NCBI RefSeq assembly: GCF_014268455.2
Contig: NZ_CP077085.1
Coordinates: forward strand, 2,397,001-2,461,000
Length of the DNA: 64,000 bases
Source: Pseudomonas shahriarae
GTDB taxonomy: Bacteria; Pseudomonadota; Gammaproteobacteria; Pseudomonadales; Pseudomonadaceae
Direction: 5' to 3'
The notes beneath the pieces are model-generated. The model saw only the letters and a program-made list of their open reading frames with translations. It made no database searches and was not told the DNA's origin. A program made the translations under genes and the position numbers. Positions 52,776 through 62,286 of this stretch are shown here, piece after piece. The first letter of the stretch is position 1. Every line of letters starts with the position of its first letter.

Positions 52776-52866
52776 CTGCAGGAGCCGGCTTGCCGGCGAT
52801 AGCGGTGGGTCGGGCAGTGATGCATCGACAGGAAGACCGCCATCGCCGGGCAGCCGGCGCCTACAG
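52776..52866. repeat. REPIN (two REP palindromes in inverted orientation)
   Basis: CTGCAGGAGCCGGCTTGCCG, then GCGATAGCGGTGGG, a spacer, and the complementary arm CCGCCATCGCCGGGCAGCC ending GCGCCTACAG. This is the mobile REP doublet form common in P. fluorescens genomes. It fills almost the whole space between the divergent pvdM and pvdP promoters. Confidence 0.8.
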
Positions 52867-52890
52867 TAAATTTGCCACCCGGCTAAACGT
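52867..52890 (+). promoter_or_regulatory. Iron-starvation (PvdS-type) box for pvdP
   Basis: TAAAT, 16-nt spacer, CGT, starting directly at the REPIN end and about 46 nt upstream of pvdP ATG 52936. Confidence 0.8.
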
Positions 52891-52935
52891 TCTAGCTTGG
52901 ATAAAGCCTGCTCCAAGGCTGACACAGGTAGGAAC

Positions 52936-54564
52936 ATGACGATTTCTCGACGAGGGTTTATCGCAGGCCTGGCGCTGACCGGCGCCGCCGTACCTGCGGC
53001 CTTTTATGCCCATCGTGAGTTGACGCGTGAGGAATTCCCCATCACGCCTGAAGAGGCCACGGTGGACCTGGCGGACACCGCCGTCCAGCAATTGGCGGAC
53101 AGCCTGCGGGGTGTCTGGAGCCTGCGCCTGGAAGGGGCTGATGCCGGGCTGCAAGGCTTGCCCCTCGACGGCCTGGAACTGTTTCTTGATATTGCGCCGC
53201 GTGGCCGAGGCCTGCGTGGCTACCTGGATACGGCCGGGCAACTGCGCGCAGAGGGTGAGCCGCGCTATCAGGTGCTCGGCGACCTGGCGCCAGGCAATGC
53301 GGCGCTGCTGTACTGGCGCCTGATTGACCGCGACTCGCCAGACGGCAGGCCGGCCTATGAATTCAAGATGCGCCTGGACGAAGTCTGGGGCAGCTTCGGC
53401 AATGCCGGTAGCGGCACCCTAAGCGGGCAGGTACTCAGCCTCGATCGCCCGCTGGCGCTGCTGGAGCGGGACAACCGTTTTGTCGCTACCAAACAGCTTT
53501 TTCCCGAAGCCCGCGAGCGTATCGGCCTGAACCCGACGCTGCTGGCGTGGTTGGTTGCGCCCGAGCACCGCCTGTTTCATCAGCTCTGGCACGCCTCGCG
53601 GGACCAGTGGCACAAGCTCCCTGAAGACAAGCGTAATGCCCTGCGCGGTATCGGCTGGCAGCCCGGGCCACGAGATAAAGAGCGCGACGCCCGTGGCCCG
53701 CGAAAGGATCGCAACGGTTCGGGGGTCGACTTTTTCTTTATGCATCGGCACATGCTCGGTACTGCGCGCTCCATGCAGGACTTGCCGTCATGGCCACGTT
53801 TCCCTGGGCCGCAGCCGGCACTTGAGGCTGATCGCCGGGGTTTTGCGCGCTACTTCGACAATCACGATGGCTTTGCGCTGCCACCCACTTGGATGGCCAG
53901 CGGTGACGAGCAGTACACCCAGTGGGTCAGTGAGATCAAGGCGGCCGAGACGTACCACAGCAACTTCCAGGTGTGGGAGTCGCAATACCGTGACCCGCGT
54001 TACCTGGCCAAGTTGACTCTGGGCCAGTTCGGCTCGGAGCTTGAGTTGGGGTTACACGATTGGTTGCATATGCGCTGGGCTTCGGTGCCGCGCGATCCTT
54101 CCAATGGTGCGCCCGTGCCATTTGCGCGAGATCCGGCGGACTTCGCGGCGCGTTGGTATGAGCCTGAGAATGACTTTTTGGGCGATCCGTTTTCCTCCCA
54201 TGTGAACCCGGTGTTCTGGCATTTTCATGGTTGGATCGATGATCGGCTCGAGGACTGGTTTCGCGCCCATGAGCGCTTTCACCCGGGTGAACTGAGCCGC
54301 CTGGAGGTCAACGGTGTGCCGTGGTTTGCGCCGGGGCGCTGGGTCGAGGTGGGTGATCCGTGGCTGGGGCCGGATACCCATGGTTGCAGTACCACCCCGG
54401 GATTGCAGATGGGGCGCACCGTGGAGATGGATCCGGAAACCATGAAGCTGGCCTTGCGCATCACCTTTGGCGCTGATGATGACAAGTTACAGGACTTGTT
54501 CCGCAAGGTGCCGAAACGGCCGTGGTATGCGCGGCATTTGAAGGTCAGGGAACGGATCATTTGA
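52936..54564 (+). CDS. pvdP: PvdP, Tat-exported tyrosinase forming the pyoverdine chromophore
   Basis: 542 aa from ATG 52936 behind GTAGGA; a GTG further upstream is rejected as it gives no Tat signal at the N-terminus. Twin-arginine signal TISRRGFIAGLALTGAAVPA. C-terminal tyrosinase domain with His-rich copper segments: RLFHQLWHASRDQWHKL, FFFMHRHMLGTARSM, LHDWLHMRWAS and FWHFHGWIDDRLEDWFRAHERFHPG. PvdP oxidises the ferribactin tyrosine in the periplasm to build the dihydroxyquinoline chromophore. Monocistronic with its own iron-starvation box; the convergent neighbour is opmQ with a palindrome between them. Confidence 0.95.
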   Translation: MTISRRGFIAGLALTGAAVPAAFYAHRELTREEFPITPEEATVDLADTAVQQLADSLRGVWSLRLEGADAGLQGLPLDGLELFLDIAPRGRGLRGYLDTAGQLRAEGEPRYQVLGDLAPGNAALLYWRLIDRDSPDGRPAYEFKMRLDEVWGSFGNAGSGTLSGQVLSLDRPLALLERDNRFVATKQLFPEARERIGLNPTLLAWLVAPEHRLFHQLWHASRDQWHKLPEDKRNALRGIGWQPGPRDKERDARGPRKDRNGSGVDFFFMHRHMLGTARSMQDLPSWPRFPGPQPALEADRRGFARYFDNHDGFALPPTWMASGDEQYTQWVSEIKAAETYHSNFQVWESQYRDPRYLAKLTLGQFGSELELGLHDWLHMRWASVPRDPSNGAPVPFARDPADFAARWYEPENDFLGDPFSSHVNPVFWHFHGWIDDRLEDWFRAHERFHPGELSRLEVNGVPWFAPGRWVEVGDPWLGPDTHGCSTTPGLQMGRTVEMDPETMKLALRITFGADDDKLQDLFRKVPKRPWYARHLKVRERII

Positions 54565-54598
54565 CCGGCGCGCCATCAACCTGAATGCACACTAAACC

Positions 54599-54628
54599 AT
54601 GTGGGAGCTGGCAAGCCAGCTCCCACAT
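54599..54628. repeat. REP-type perfect palindrome between pvdP and opmQ
   Basis: ATGTGGGAGCTGGC / GCCAGCTCCCACAT around AA, a complete inverted repeat. Located between convergent genes, so it could terminate both, although no T-run follows. Confidence 0.8.
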
Positions 54629-54635
54629 TAGATCT

Positions 54636-56042
54636 TCATCGTTGAAGGTCGGGTGCCTGCCAGCCGCCACCCAGCGCCTTGTACAGCGCCACACTGGCCT
54701 CCAGCCGCGCCTGGCGCAGTTGCACGTTCAGGTCCTGGGCGGCATACAGTGTGCGCTGGGTTTCCAGCACCGTCAGCAAGTCTTCCGCGCCGGCCTCATA
54801 ACGGCTTTGGGCGATGCGGAAGGCGGTCTGTGCCTGGCTCAACTCCTCACGCTGCCACTGGCGTTGTTCGTCGAGCTGGCGAATGCTGCTCAGGGCCTTT
54901 TCCACATCGGCAAAGCCATTGATGATCGCCCCGCGATAGGTGTGCAGCAATTCATCCTGGCGTGCCGTCGCTCTGTCGCGTTCGGCGCCGAGGCGACCGT
55001 TGTTGAAAATTGGCGCGACCAGCCCGCCCGCAAGGTTGTAGAACGGGTTGCGCAGCATATCGGCAGTGCGATTGGCGCCGGAGCTGAGGTTGGCGGTCAG
55101 GGTGACCGTGGGCAGCATGGCGGCGCGGGCGACGATGATGTCGGCCTGGGCCGCCGCCAGTTGCGCTTCGGCGCTGGCGATGTCCGGGCGACGGCTGAGC
55201 AGGTCGCTGGGTACTCCGGCGGCAATGCTGGGCCAGCGCAGTTGGTCAAAGGATTGATCGGTAAATGGCAGGGTCTGTACCGGTTGGCCGAGCAGGGCGG
55301 CCAGGCTGATCCGAGCGGCTTCGGTGCGTTGACGGACTTCTGGCAGCTGCCGTTGTTGCGCGGCGACCAGGCTCTTTTGCTGTGCAAGTTCCAGCTGGGT
55401 GGCAGAGCCGGCGTCATGGCGGGTCTGCACCAGTTTGAGGACGCTTTGCGCATTGGCCAGGTTCAGTTCGGCGATACGCTGTTGTTCATGCAGTGCCAGC
55501 AGTTGGGTGTAGGTCGTGGCCACGCCGCTGAGCAGGGTCAACTCCACCGTGGCGCGCTCGAATTCGCTGGCGCGCACGGCCAGTTCCGCGCTGTCGCGTG
55601 CAGCACGCTTGCCGCCCCAGAAGTCGATTTCGTAGGTGGCGGTGAGGTTTGTACTGAAGTAGTCCACTGCGTCTTTGTTGCTGTTGCTCTGCGGTGGGTT
55701 GTTGCCCGTGCCACGCAGCTGTTTCTGCCGGCTGACGTTGAGCCCGCCGGTGAGTGCGGGCAGCAAGGGCGCGCCGGCGACCACCGCGCTGGCCTGGGCC
55801 TGGCGTACCCGGGCCATGGCGCTGGCCAGGTCGTAGCTGCCAGCGCGGGCCTGTTCGATCAATTGGTCGAGTTGCGGACTGGCAAATGCCTTCCACCATT
55901 GCTGGTTGACGTGCTGGGCCTGGGCCTTGCTCGCCGTGTGCCACGCGGGCGGTGGCTGCAAACCGCTCTCCGGGCGCGGCGCCGGGCTGCTGCACGCGGC
56001 CAGCAGCAGGCTGGCGGCAACGAGGGTCAAGTGCGCTTTCAT
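54636..56042 (-). CDS. opmQ: OpmQ, outer-membrane channel of the PvdRT-OpmQ pump
   Basis: 468 aa from ATG 56042, 8 nt after the pvdT stop. Lipoprotein signal with lipobox LAAC (LTLVAASLLLAACSSP). Two repeated outer-membrane efflux domains of the TolC/OprM/NodT kind, for example ATYEIDFWGGKRAARDSAE and GLVAPIFNNGRLGAERDRA, with long alpha-barrel heptads between. It forms the outer-membrane exit for PvdR-PvdT, which exports newly made and recycled pyoverdine. Earlier in-frame starts would run into pvdT and lack a signal peptide at the N-terminus. Confidence 0.95.
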   Translation of the reverse strand: MKAHLTLVAASLLLAACSSPAPRPESGLQPPPAWHTASKAQAQHVNQQWWKAFASPQLDQLIEQARAGSYDLASAMARVRQAQASAVVAGAPLLPALTGGLNVSRQKQLRGTGNNPPQSNSNKDAVDYFSTNLTATYEIDFWGGKRAARDSAELAVRASEFERATVELTLLSGVATTYTQLLALHEQQRIAELNLANAQSVLKLVQTRHDAGSATQLELAQQKSLVAAQQRQLPEVRQRTEAARISLAALLGQPVQTLPFTDQSFDQLRWPSIAAGVPSDLLSRRPDIASAEAQLAAAQADIIVARAAMLPTVTLTANLSSGANRTADMLRNPFYNLAGGLVAPIFNNGRLGAERDRATARQDELLHTYRGAIINGFADVEKALSSIRQLDEQRQWQREELSQAQTAFRIAQSRYEAGAEDLLTVLETQRTLYAAQDLNVQLRQARLEASVALYKALGGGWQAPDLQR

Positions 56043-56049
56043 AGGGCGA

Positions 56050-58023
56050 TCATTCACTGGTAAGGGCCGTGACCGGGTCGAGCCGGGCTGCTTTGCGGGC
56101 TGGCATAAAGCCGAAGATGACGCCGGTGACCAGCGCGCAGACGAAGGCGCCAAGGGCGGCTGGCAGCGAAAAGGCGACGGCCACGCTGCTGAGGATCAGC
56201 GCGCCGCCGACCAGCAGGGCCAGGCCGATCCCCGCCACCCCGCCGACCACCGTGAGCATCACCGCTTCGGTGAGGAACTGGCGCAGGATGTCCCGCTGCC
56301 GGGCGCCGGTGGCCATGCGGATGCCGATTTCCCGGGTGCGTTCGCGCACGGTCATCAGCATGATATTCATCACGCCAATGCCGCCCACCAGCAGCGAGAT
56401 GGCGGCAATCGAGCCGAGCATCAGCGACAGGGTGTTCTGGGTGCGGGCCTCGGCCTGGATCATCGCGGCGTTGTTGGTCAGTTCGAAATCCCGCTTGCCG
56501 TTGTGCAGGCGCAGCAGCAGTTGGTCGATGGCTTTTTCCGCTTCATGCACCTTGCGTGCGTCGGCGGCGGCAATCACTACATATTCGGGGTTGTAGGTGC
56601 CAAACAGGCGGATACTCGCGGCGGAGTAGGGGATGGCGATACGGTCGTCGCTGTCCTTGTCGCCGGAGCTGGCGCCTTTTTCGGCGAGGACGCCGATCAC
56701 CTGGAACGGCACGTTTTCGATGAGGATGTATTGGCCGATGGGGCTCGGCAGGTCCTTGAACAGCTTGTCGCGCACCCGTTTGCCAATCACCGCGACGGTG
56801 GCGGCGCTGCGTTCGTCGGCTTCGGTGAAGTAGCTGCCCTCGACGACCGGCCAGTTGAAGATCGCCGGGAAGTTGGTGTCGTTGCCGCCGACATAGGCCA
56901 TATGGTCGACATTGCCGAAGCGCACCCCGGCTTCCGCGCCGTTGACCGGCATGATGCGCTTGACCTGGGGCAGGGCAGCCATGGCGCTGACGTCGTTCAT
57001 GGTGATAATGCCGGGCGGCGTCCGCGGGTTGGGCGCCGAGCCACTGACATAGAGGATATTGGAGCCGAAGGCGCCCATCTGCGCCATGACCTGGCGCTTG
57101 CTGCCTTCGCCCACGGCGAGCATCACCACCACCGAGGCCACGCCAATAATGATCCCCAGCAGGGTCAGGGCGGTGCGGAAGCGGTTGATCCACATGACCC
57201 GCCAGGCTGCTTGTATCGCGTCCAGCAGTTCGCCTTTCCACGCACCATTGTGCTCGGCGCCATCGGCCAGGCGTTGGCGCAGGTCCACGGCTTGCAAGGC
57301 CTTGGGGTTGGCGTCGGCGTTAGCGTGGGAGTGGGGGTTGGGGGTGTCGCTGATGATCAGACCGTCGCGGATCTCGATGATGCGCTTGGCCCTGGCCGCC
57401 ACTTCGCGGTCGTGGGTGATCAGGATCACCACGTGCCCCTGGCTGGCCAGTTCGTCGAGCAGGGTCATGACCTCGGCGCCGCTATGGCTGTCGAGGGCGC
57501 CGGTGGGTTCGTCGGCGAGGATGATATGCCCGCCGTTCATCAAGGCTCGGGCAATCGACACCCGTTGTTGCTGGCCTCCGGACAACTGGTGCGGGCGGTT
57601 GCCGGTGCGCCCGGCCAGGCCCAGGCGGGTGAGCAGGGCGGCGGCGCGGGCATGGCGTTCGGCGGCCGGCGTGCCGGCATAGATCGCCGGCATCTCGACG
57701 TTTTCCTGGGCCGAGCCGGACGGGATCAGGTGGTAGCCCTGGAACACAAAACCAAAGGCTTCGCGGCGCAGCCAGGCCAGTTCGTCGGTGTCCAGTTGCG
57801 CGACGTTTTCCCCGGCGAACAGGTATTGGCCGACGGTGGGGCGGTCGAGGCAGCCGAGGATGTTCATCAAGGTCGACTTGCCAGAGCCGGAGGCCCCGAC
57901 AATCGCCACGAATTCCCCGGCATGGATCGACAGGTCGATCCCGCGCAATACGTCGACCTGGGGCGTATCACCGCCACCGTAGGATTTGCGGATATCCCGA
58001 AGTTCGATCAGCGGCGTCAACAT
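56050..58023 (-). CDS. pvdT: PvdT, MacB-like ABC efflux permease/ATPase
   Basis: 657 aa, ATG directly abutting the pvdR stop (TGAATG). The N-terminal ATPase has Walker [10 protein letters not shown], signature [15 protein letters not shown] and Walker [14 protein letters not shown]. The C-terminal part has the MacB layout: helix at [21 protein letters not shown], a large periplasmic domain, then three helices ([60 protein letters not shown]). It partners with PvdR and OpmQ to move pyoverdine from periplasm to outside. Length and order are standard. Confidence 0.96.
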   Translation of the reverse strand: MLTPLIELRDIRKSYGGGDTPQVDVLRGIDLSIHAGEFVAIVGASGSGKSTLMNILGCLDRPTVGQYLFAGENVAQLDTDELAWLRREAFGFVFQGYHLIPSGSAQENVEMPAIYAGTPAAERHARAAALLTRLGLAGRTGNRPHQLSGGQQQRVSIARALMNGGHIILADEPTGALDSHSGAEVMTLLDELASQGHVVILITHDREVAARAKRIIEIRDGLIISDTPNPHSHANADANPKALQAVDLRQRLADGAEHNGAWKGELLDAIQAAWRVMWINRFRTALTLLGIIIGVASVVVMLAVGEGSKRQVMAQMGAFGSNILYVSGSAPNPRTPPGIITMNDVSAMAALPQVKRIMPVNGAEAGVRFGNVDHMAYVGGNDTNFPAIFNWPVVEGSYFTEADERSAATVAVIGKRVRDKLFKDLPSPIGQYILIENVPFQVIGVLAEKGASSGDKDSDDRIAIPYSAASIRLFGTYNPEYVVIAAADARKVHEAEKAIDQLLLRLHNGKRDFELTNNAAMIQAEARTQNTLSLMLGSIAAISLLVGGIGVMNIMLMTVRERTREIGIRMATGARQRDILRQFLTEAVMLTVVGGVAGIGLALLVGGALILSSVAVAFSLPAALGAFVCALVTGVIFGFMPARKAARLDPVTALTSE

Positions 58024-59196
58024 TCAGCCTCCGCTGCTTTCGGCGGGGCCGATCAGCAGGTGATCGCCTTCGTTGAGGCCATCGAGGATCTGGATGCGCA
58101 GGCGGTCGCTGATCCCCACCCGTACTTCACGGTCTTCGATGCTGCCGTCCTTGGCCACCACTCGCGCCAGTTGCGTGTCGGGCCGGGTGCTGCCTTGCAG
58201 GGCCGCGACGGGTGCAGTCAGCGCATCGCTGACGCGGCTGGCGACGAAAAACACCTGGGCGGTCATTTCCGCCATCAGTGCGTTATCGGCGTTATCCACA
58301 TCCAGCAGCACGGTGTACAGCACCACCCGGCCGCTGCCGCTTTTGCTCGAGCTGCTGGGGCTGCCGCCGCCCTGGCTGGTTTCGTTGAGGGGCTTGGGCG
58401 GCACCGGCAGGATCTGGCGCACAGTGCTGGTCCAGCGCCGGTTGCCACCACTCAGGGTGGTGAAATACGCCTGCATGCCTGGTTTGACATGGCCGATATC
58501 GGCTTCCGAAACTTCCGCCCAGACGGTCATGGGCGACAGGTTGGCGATGCGCAAAATCAGCGGCGTCTGCTGCTGGCTGTTAAGGGTCTGGCCTTCGCGG
58601 GCATCCACGGCGACTACCGTGCCGGAAATCGGTGCATAGATGCGCGTGTAGCCCAGCTCGGCCTGATCAACCCGCAGCGTGGCCTGGGCCTGGCTGATCT
58701 GCGCCTTGAACATGTTGATGCGCGCCTGGGTGGCGTCCAGTTCGGCCTGGGCGGTCTGCACGTCTTCATCGCGGGTCGCGCCACCGGCGGCCAGGCGTTG
58801 CTGGCGCTGGTATTTCTGCTGTGCCAGGCGGTTTTGCGCGTGCTGCTCCTGCAGTTGCGCCTGCAGATTGGCGATGGAATAACGGGTGGCGTCGAGCTTG
58901 GCCTGTTGGGTGGCCGGATCGATCTCTACCAGCAGATCGCCTTGCTTGACCTGGGCGCCGGCTTCAACGTGAATCTTGCGGATCTGCCCGGACGCCTGCG
59001 CGCCGACATCCACGTAACGCCGTGGTTGCAGGGTGCCGAGGGCGGTCACGCTGCTTTCGATATCGCCCCGGCGCACTTCCAGGGTGGCGAACTGATCGCG
59101 GCCGGGCGGGATCAGTTGCCAGGCGGCGAAGGCGACCACGGGGATCAGGCAAAGTGCTGCCAGCAGCGCGCGCCGGGTGTGTCGAGGACGGTTCAT
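58024..59196 (-). CDS. pvdR: PvdR, membrane-fusion protein of the PvdRT-OpmQ pump
   Basis: 390 aa from ATG 59196. A more upstream frame start is rejected because this ATG opens a membrane anchor (RALLAALCLIPVVAFAAWQL). MacA/HlyD-type adaptor: lipoyl half (VEAGAQVKQGDLLVEIDPAT), coiled-coil hairpin (about 90-170), lipoyl half two (YAPISGTVVAVDAREGQTLN), then beta-barrel domain (VWAEVSEADIGHVKPGMQ). A Ser/Gly-rich insert (SQGGGSPSSSSKSGSG) near residue 275 is a flexible loop. It bridges PvdT and OpmQ. First gene of pvdR-pvdT-opmQ, driven by the box at 59279-59302. Confidence 0.96.
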   Translation of the reverse strand: MNRPRHTRRALLAALCLIPVVAFAAWQLIPPGRDQFATLEVRRGDIESSVTALGTLQPRRYVDVGAQASGQIRKIHVEAGAQVKQGDLLVEIDPATQQAKLDATRYSIANLQAQLQEQHAQNRLAQQKYQRQQRLAAGGATRDEDVQTAQAELDATQARINMFKAQISQAQATLRVDQAELGYTRIYAPISGTVVAVDAREGQTLNSQQQTPLILRIANLSPMTVWAEVSEADIGHVKPGMQAYFTTLSGGNRRWTSTVRQILPVPPKPLNETSQGGGSPSSSSKSGSGRVVLYTVLLDVDNADNALMAEMTAQVFFVASRVSDALTAPVAALQGSTRPDTQLARVVAKDGSIEDREVRVGISDRLRIQILDGLNEGDHLLIGPAESSGG

Positions 59197-59278
59197 GCAC
59201 GGGTTCCAGCCAGGAAAGTTCGGACCGCTGCTCAAACGCCCTTGAGGGCAGAGACAGAAGCGGGAAGCTGTCAGGTAA

Positions 59279-59302
59279 ACGAGGTATTTGCCCTGAAATT
59301 TA
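59279..59302 (-). promoter_or_regulatory. Iron-starvation (PvdS-type) box for pvdRT-opmQ
   Basis: Minus-strand TAAAT, 16-nt spacer, CGT, about 83 nt upstream of pvdR ATG 59196. Confidence 0.8.
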
Positions 59303-59375
59303 AGTGCTTACATACGGCGTTACAGCTGGGCGAAACGCCAGTATTCGAGCGCGTTTACCAGTCTGTTTAAAGCCA

Positions 59376-59395
59376 CATGAGAATAATTCTAAGTT
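59376..59395. promoter_or_regulatory. Possible Fur box between pvdR and pvdA
   Basis: ACATGAGAATAATTCTAAGT resembles the Fur operator half-site arrangement (TGAGAATAATTCT). It lies midway between the two divergent iron-starvation boxes, not overlapping either. Confidence 0.4.
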
Positions 59396-59473
59396 AGATG
59401 ACTTCAAACTGCCATTACTGCATTGCCACAGCCGTCGCCGCCACGCCTGCCCGGACGAATCCTGCACCGGGCT

Positions 59474-59497
59474 TAAATTTTTTTTCATTGTCCTCGT
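59474..59497 (+). promoter_or_regulatory. Iron-starvation (PvdS-type) box for pvdA
   Basis: TAAAT, 16-nt spacer, CGT, 86 nt upstream of the pvdA ATG. Confidence 0.85.
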
Positions 59498-59582
59498 TTC
59501 CTATCAACACATGGCCTGTTGTTCAGCAGGTCGCCCAGGCTTTCCGCCCCACTGCCACGGGGCTTATCCAGAGGACACTGGA

Positions 59583-60920
59583 ATGACACAGGCAATTGCA
59601 TCGCCCGCGGTTCACGACCTGATCGGTATTGGTTTCGGTCCTTCGAACCTGGCGCTGGCCATCGCCCTGCAAGAGCGCGAGAAAGCCCAGGGCAAGCTCG
59701 ATGTGCTGTTTCTCGACAAGCAGGCCGACTACCGCTGGCACGGCAATACCCTGGTGAGCCAGAGCGAACTGCAGATTTCCTTCCTCAAGGACCTGGTGAC
59801 CCTGCGCAACCCCACCAGCCCTTATTCCTTCGTCAACTACCTCAAGGTCCATGGGCGTCTGGTGGACTTCATCAACCTGGGCACGTTCTACCCGTGCCGC
59901 ATGGAGTACAACGACTACCTGCGCTGGGTCGCCGGGCAATTTACCGCGCAGAGCCGCTATGGCGAGGAAGTGCTGGCCATCGAGCCGATCCTGCATCAGC
60001 AGCAGGTCGAGGCGCTGCGGGTGATCTCCCGTGATGCCCAGGGCGAGCAACTGGTACGCACCGCGCGCTCGGTGGTGGTCAGCGCCGGTGGTACGCCACG
60101 GATTCCCGAGGCGTTCAAGGCGCTCAAGGACGATGGGCGGGTGTTCCACCATTCCCAGTACCTGGCGCGCATGGCCCAGCAGCCGTGTGTCGAGGGCAAG
60201 CCGATGCGCATTGCAATCATCGGTGGCGGGCAGAGCGCGGCCGAGGCGTTTATTGATCTGAATGACAGCTTCCCCTCGGTGCAGGTGGATATCATCCTGC
60301 GCGGTTCGGCCCTCAAGCCTGCCGACGACAGCCCGTTCGTCAATGAAGTGTTCTCCCCGGAGTTCACCGACCTGGTGTTCCAGCAGCCCAGCAGCGAGCG
60401 CGAGCGCCTGGTCAACGAGTACCACAACACCAACTATTCGGTGGTGGACCTGGACCTGATCGAGCGCATCTACGGGATTTTCTACCGCCAGAAAGTCTCC
60501 GGCATCGCCCGTCACGCCTTCCGCACCCTGACCACCGTGGAAAAAGCCAGCGCCGGGCCCCTGGGCATCGAGTTGCTGGTGCGCCATAACGCCACCGGTG
60601 AGACGGTGCTCAATCACTACGATGCGGTGGTCCTGGCCACCGGCTATGAGCGCCAGATGCATCGCCAGTTGCTGGCGCCGCTCGAGGCCTATATGGGTGA
60701 CTTTGAAGTGAACCGCGACTACCGCGTGGTCACCGACGAGCGTTGCAAGGCGGGTATCTACATGCAGGGCTTCAGCCAGGCCAGCCATGGTTTGAGCGAT
60801 ACCTTGCTGTCGATCCTGCCGATTCGCGCCGACGAGATTGCCGCGTCGCTGCATGAGCATGATCGCAGCCGCGGCCAGGACCGTTCGGTGCGTGACGTGC
60901 TGCTGGCCACCGCGAGCTGA
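59583..60920 (+). CDS. pvdA: PvdA, L-ornithine N5-monooxygenase
   Basis: 445 aa from ATG 59583 behind an AGAGGA site; the open frame upstream (from 59304) contains the promoter and is not coding. FAD site GIGFGPSNLALAIA at the N-terminus, NADPH site IIGGGQSAAEAF at about residues 213-224 and the D/LATGY motif VVLATGYERQ near 358. PvdA hydroxylates ornithine at N5 with NADPH and O2, giving the hydroxamate precursor. Here the product would supply the hydroxyornithine predicted at the end of the peptide. No formyl- or acyltransferase gene (pvdF type) is seen in the window. Probably monocistronic. Confidence 0.97.
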   Translation: MTQAIASPAVHDLIGIGFGPSNLALAIALQEREKAQGKLDVLFLDKQADYRWHGNTLVSQSELQISFLKDLVTLRNPTSPYSFVNYLKVHGRLVDFINLGTFYPCRMEYNDYLRWVAGQFTAQSRYGEEVLAIEPILHQQQVEALRVISRDAQGEQLVRTARSVVVSAGGTPRIPEAFKALKDDGRVFHHSQYLARMAQQPCVEGKPMRIAIIGGGQSAAEAFIDLNDSFPSVQVDIILRGSALKPADDSPFVNEVFSPEFTDLVFQQPSSERERLVNEYHNTNYSVVDLDLIERIYGIFYRQKVSGIARHAFRTLTTVEKASAGPLGIELLVRHNATGETVLNHYDAVVLATGYERQMHRQLLAPLEAYMGDFEVNRDYRVVTDERCKAGIYMQGFSQASHGLSDTLLSILPIRADEIAASLHEHDRSRGQDRSVRDVLLATAS

Positions 60921-60930
60921 TACCGGCTGC

Positions 60931-60960
60931 CGGTCGCTCCCGCGCCTGCGGGGGCGACCC
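60931..60960. repeat. GC-rich palindrome downstream of pvdA
   Basis: GGTCGCTCCCGC / GCGGGGGCGACC stem with a 4-nt loop, no T-run. REP-like or a weak terminator. The rest of the 323-nt gap to 61243 shows no gene or clear site. Confidence 0.45.
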
Positions 60961-61243
60961 TGGCTGAACCCTTGCTGAAGAACCCGACGATTCGCCGCGC
61001 TGTCACTTTCCTCCTGCAGACTGCAGGCGTAAGCTGCGCCGGTTTTCAACCATAGCGCAGACCTTCGTGAACAGACTTTCGAGTGACAGTTGTCGACCAG
61101 GCTTGGCCAGCTGACGCGCATCTCCATGCCGTTGCCTCGCCGAGCAAGCGAGAAGCGGCCTTTCGGTAGCGAACCGTCCTGGTTCCTGCCTGATCCCCCT
61201 TTTTTCGACGCTGATTCTGCGGGCAATCAAAGGGAGATTTACC

Positions 61244-61960
61244 ATGCAAGCCCTCAACAATATCAATCTGGATTCCTTGATCGACACCGTGGTCAGCCTC
61301 AGTGCGGCCTTTATCCTGGGTGGGCTGATCGGCTTTGAGCGCCAGTTCCGCCAGCGCACGGCCGGGCTGCGCACCAATGTGCTGGTGGCGGTGGGGGCGG
61401 CGATCTTTGTCGACATGGCCAACCGCCTGGCCGGGGCCGAAGGGGCCGTGCGGGTAGTGGCGTATGTGGTGTCCGGGATTGGCTTTCTCGGCGCCGGGGT
61501 GATCATGCGCGAGGAGGGCAACGTACGCGGGCTCAATACCGCCGCGACGCTGTGGACTTCTGCCGCCGTGGGCGCCTGCGCCGGTGCCGACCTGATCCTC
61601 GAGGCGTTCCTGGGCACCTGTTTTGTGCTGGCGGCCAACACCTTGCTGCGGCCGATCGTCAACAACATCAACCGCCAGCCCCTGGACGTGGTGTCGGCGG
61701 AGGTCACCAACATCCTCTACGTGATTGCGCGGCGTGCCCAGCAGCAGGCGGTAATGGCTTTGCTGGAGTCGGAACTGGCGCGCTGTAACTACCCGGCCAG
61801 CGATGTCGATGTGCGGCCCTTTGGCAGTGAGGAAGTGGAGATCGAGGCCACCCTGGCGGCCAATTCGGTCGATGGTGATGAACTGGATGCCCTGGTGGCG
61901 CGGATCTCCCAGTCGACCCTGGTGGTGCAAGCCTTCTGGAGTCCCAGCACCACTGATTGA
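61244..61960 (+). CDS. MgtC/SapB family inner-membrane protein
   Basis: 238 aa, ATG behind AGGGAG. The N-terminal part has four to five membrane helices with the family signature ([48 protein letters not shown]). The C-terminal about 90 residues form a soluble ACT-like domain ([20 protein letters not shown] onward) as in full-length MgtC. MgtC proteins affect growth in low magnesium and modulate the F-type ATPase and virulence. No direct link to pyoverdine is visible; it marks the right edge of the siderophore locus. It has its own terminator. Confidence 0.9.
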   Translation: MQALNNINLDSLIDTVVSLSAAFILGGLIGFERQFRQRTAGLRTNVLVAVGAAIFVDMANRLAGAEGAVRVVAYVVSGIGFLGAGVIMREEGNVRGLNTAATLWTSAAVGACAGADLILEAFLGTCFVLAANTLLRPIVNNINRQPLDVVSAEVTNILYVIARRAQQQAVMALLESELARCNYPASDVDVRPFGSEEVEIEATLAANSVDGDELDALVARISQSTLVVQAFWSPSTTD

Positions 61961-61987
61961 CAACCCCCCTTTGTTCGGCTGGAAAAG

Positions 61988-62017
61988 CTGCCTCCCGTCA
62001 TGGGGGGCGGTTTTTTT
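61988..62017 (+). terminator. Rho-independent terminator after the mgtC-like gene
   Basis: GCTGCCTCCC / GGGGGGCGG imperfect stem followed by seven T, 28 nt past the stop. The remaining about 270 nt up to the response regulator hold no gene I can support and presumably its promoter. Confidence 0.7.
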
Positions 62018-62286
62018 CGGTGATTTTGACTACGCTTTAGTGAGGATTAATCCTACATATGCGCCGGATTTTCCCTTCGGGCGAAACATCATTCCGTTGT
62101 TAATGTTGAGCCGTTGCACCTAACCAAATTCCGTTGAAACGTTCTGTGTAGACAGTACCGCTGGTCGGAACTGGTACTTCTCACAGGTACAGGGGTTTCG
62201 TGTGATGTGTAAGGGTATTGGCGCCCTGAAATGAGTGGTCGCCAATGAAGCAACTAAACAGTCGTGGTGTTCTGCCAGGGAGTCGC

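Noticed and set aside
55906..59370. Very long open frame antisense to pvdR, pvdT and opmQ
   Set aside because: Opposite to three well-supported genes; a by-product of high GC third positions, low-complexity composition and no recognisable domain.
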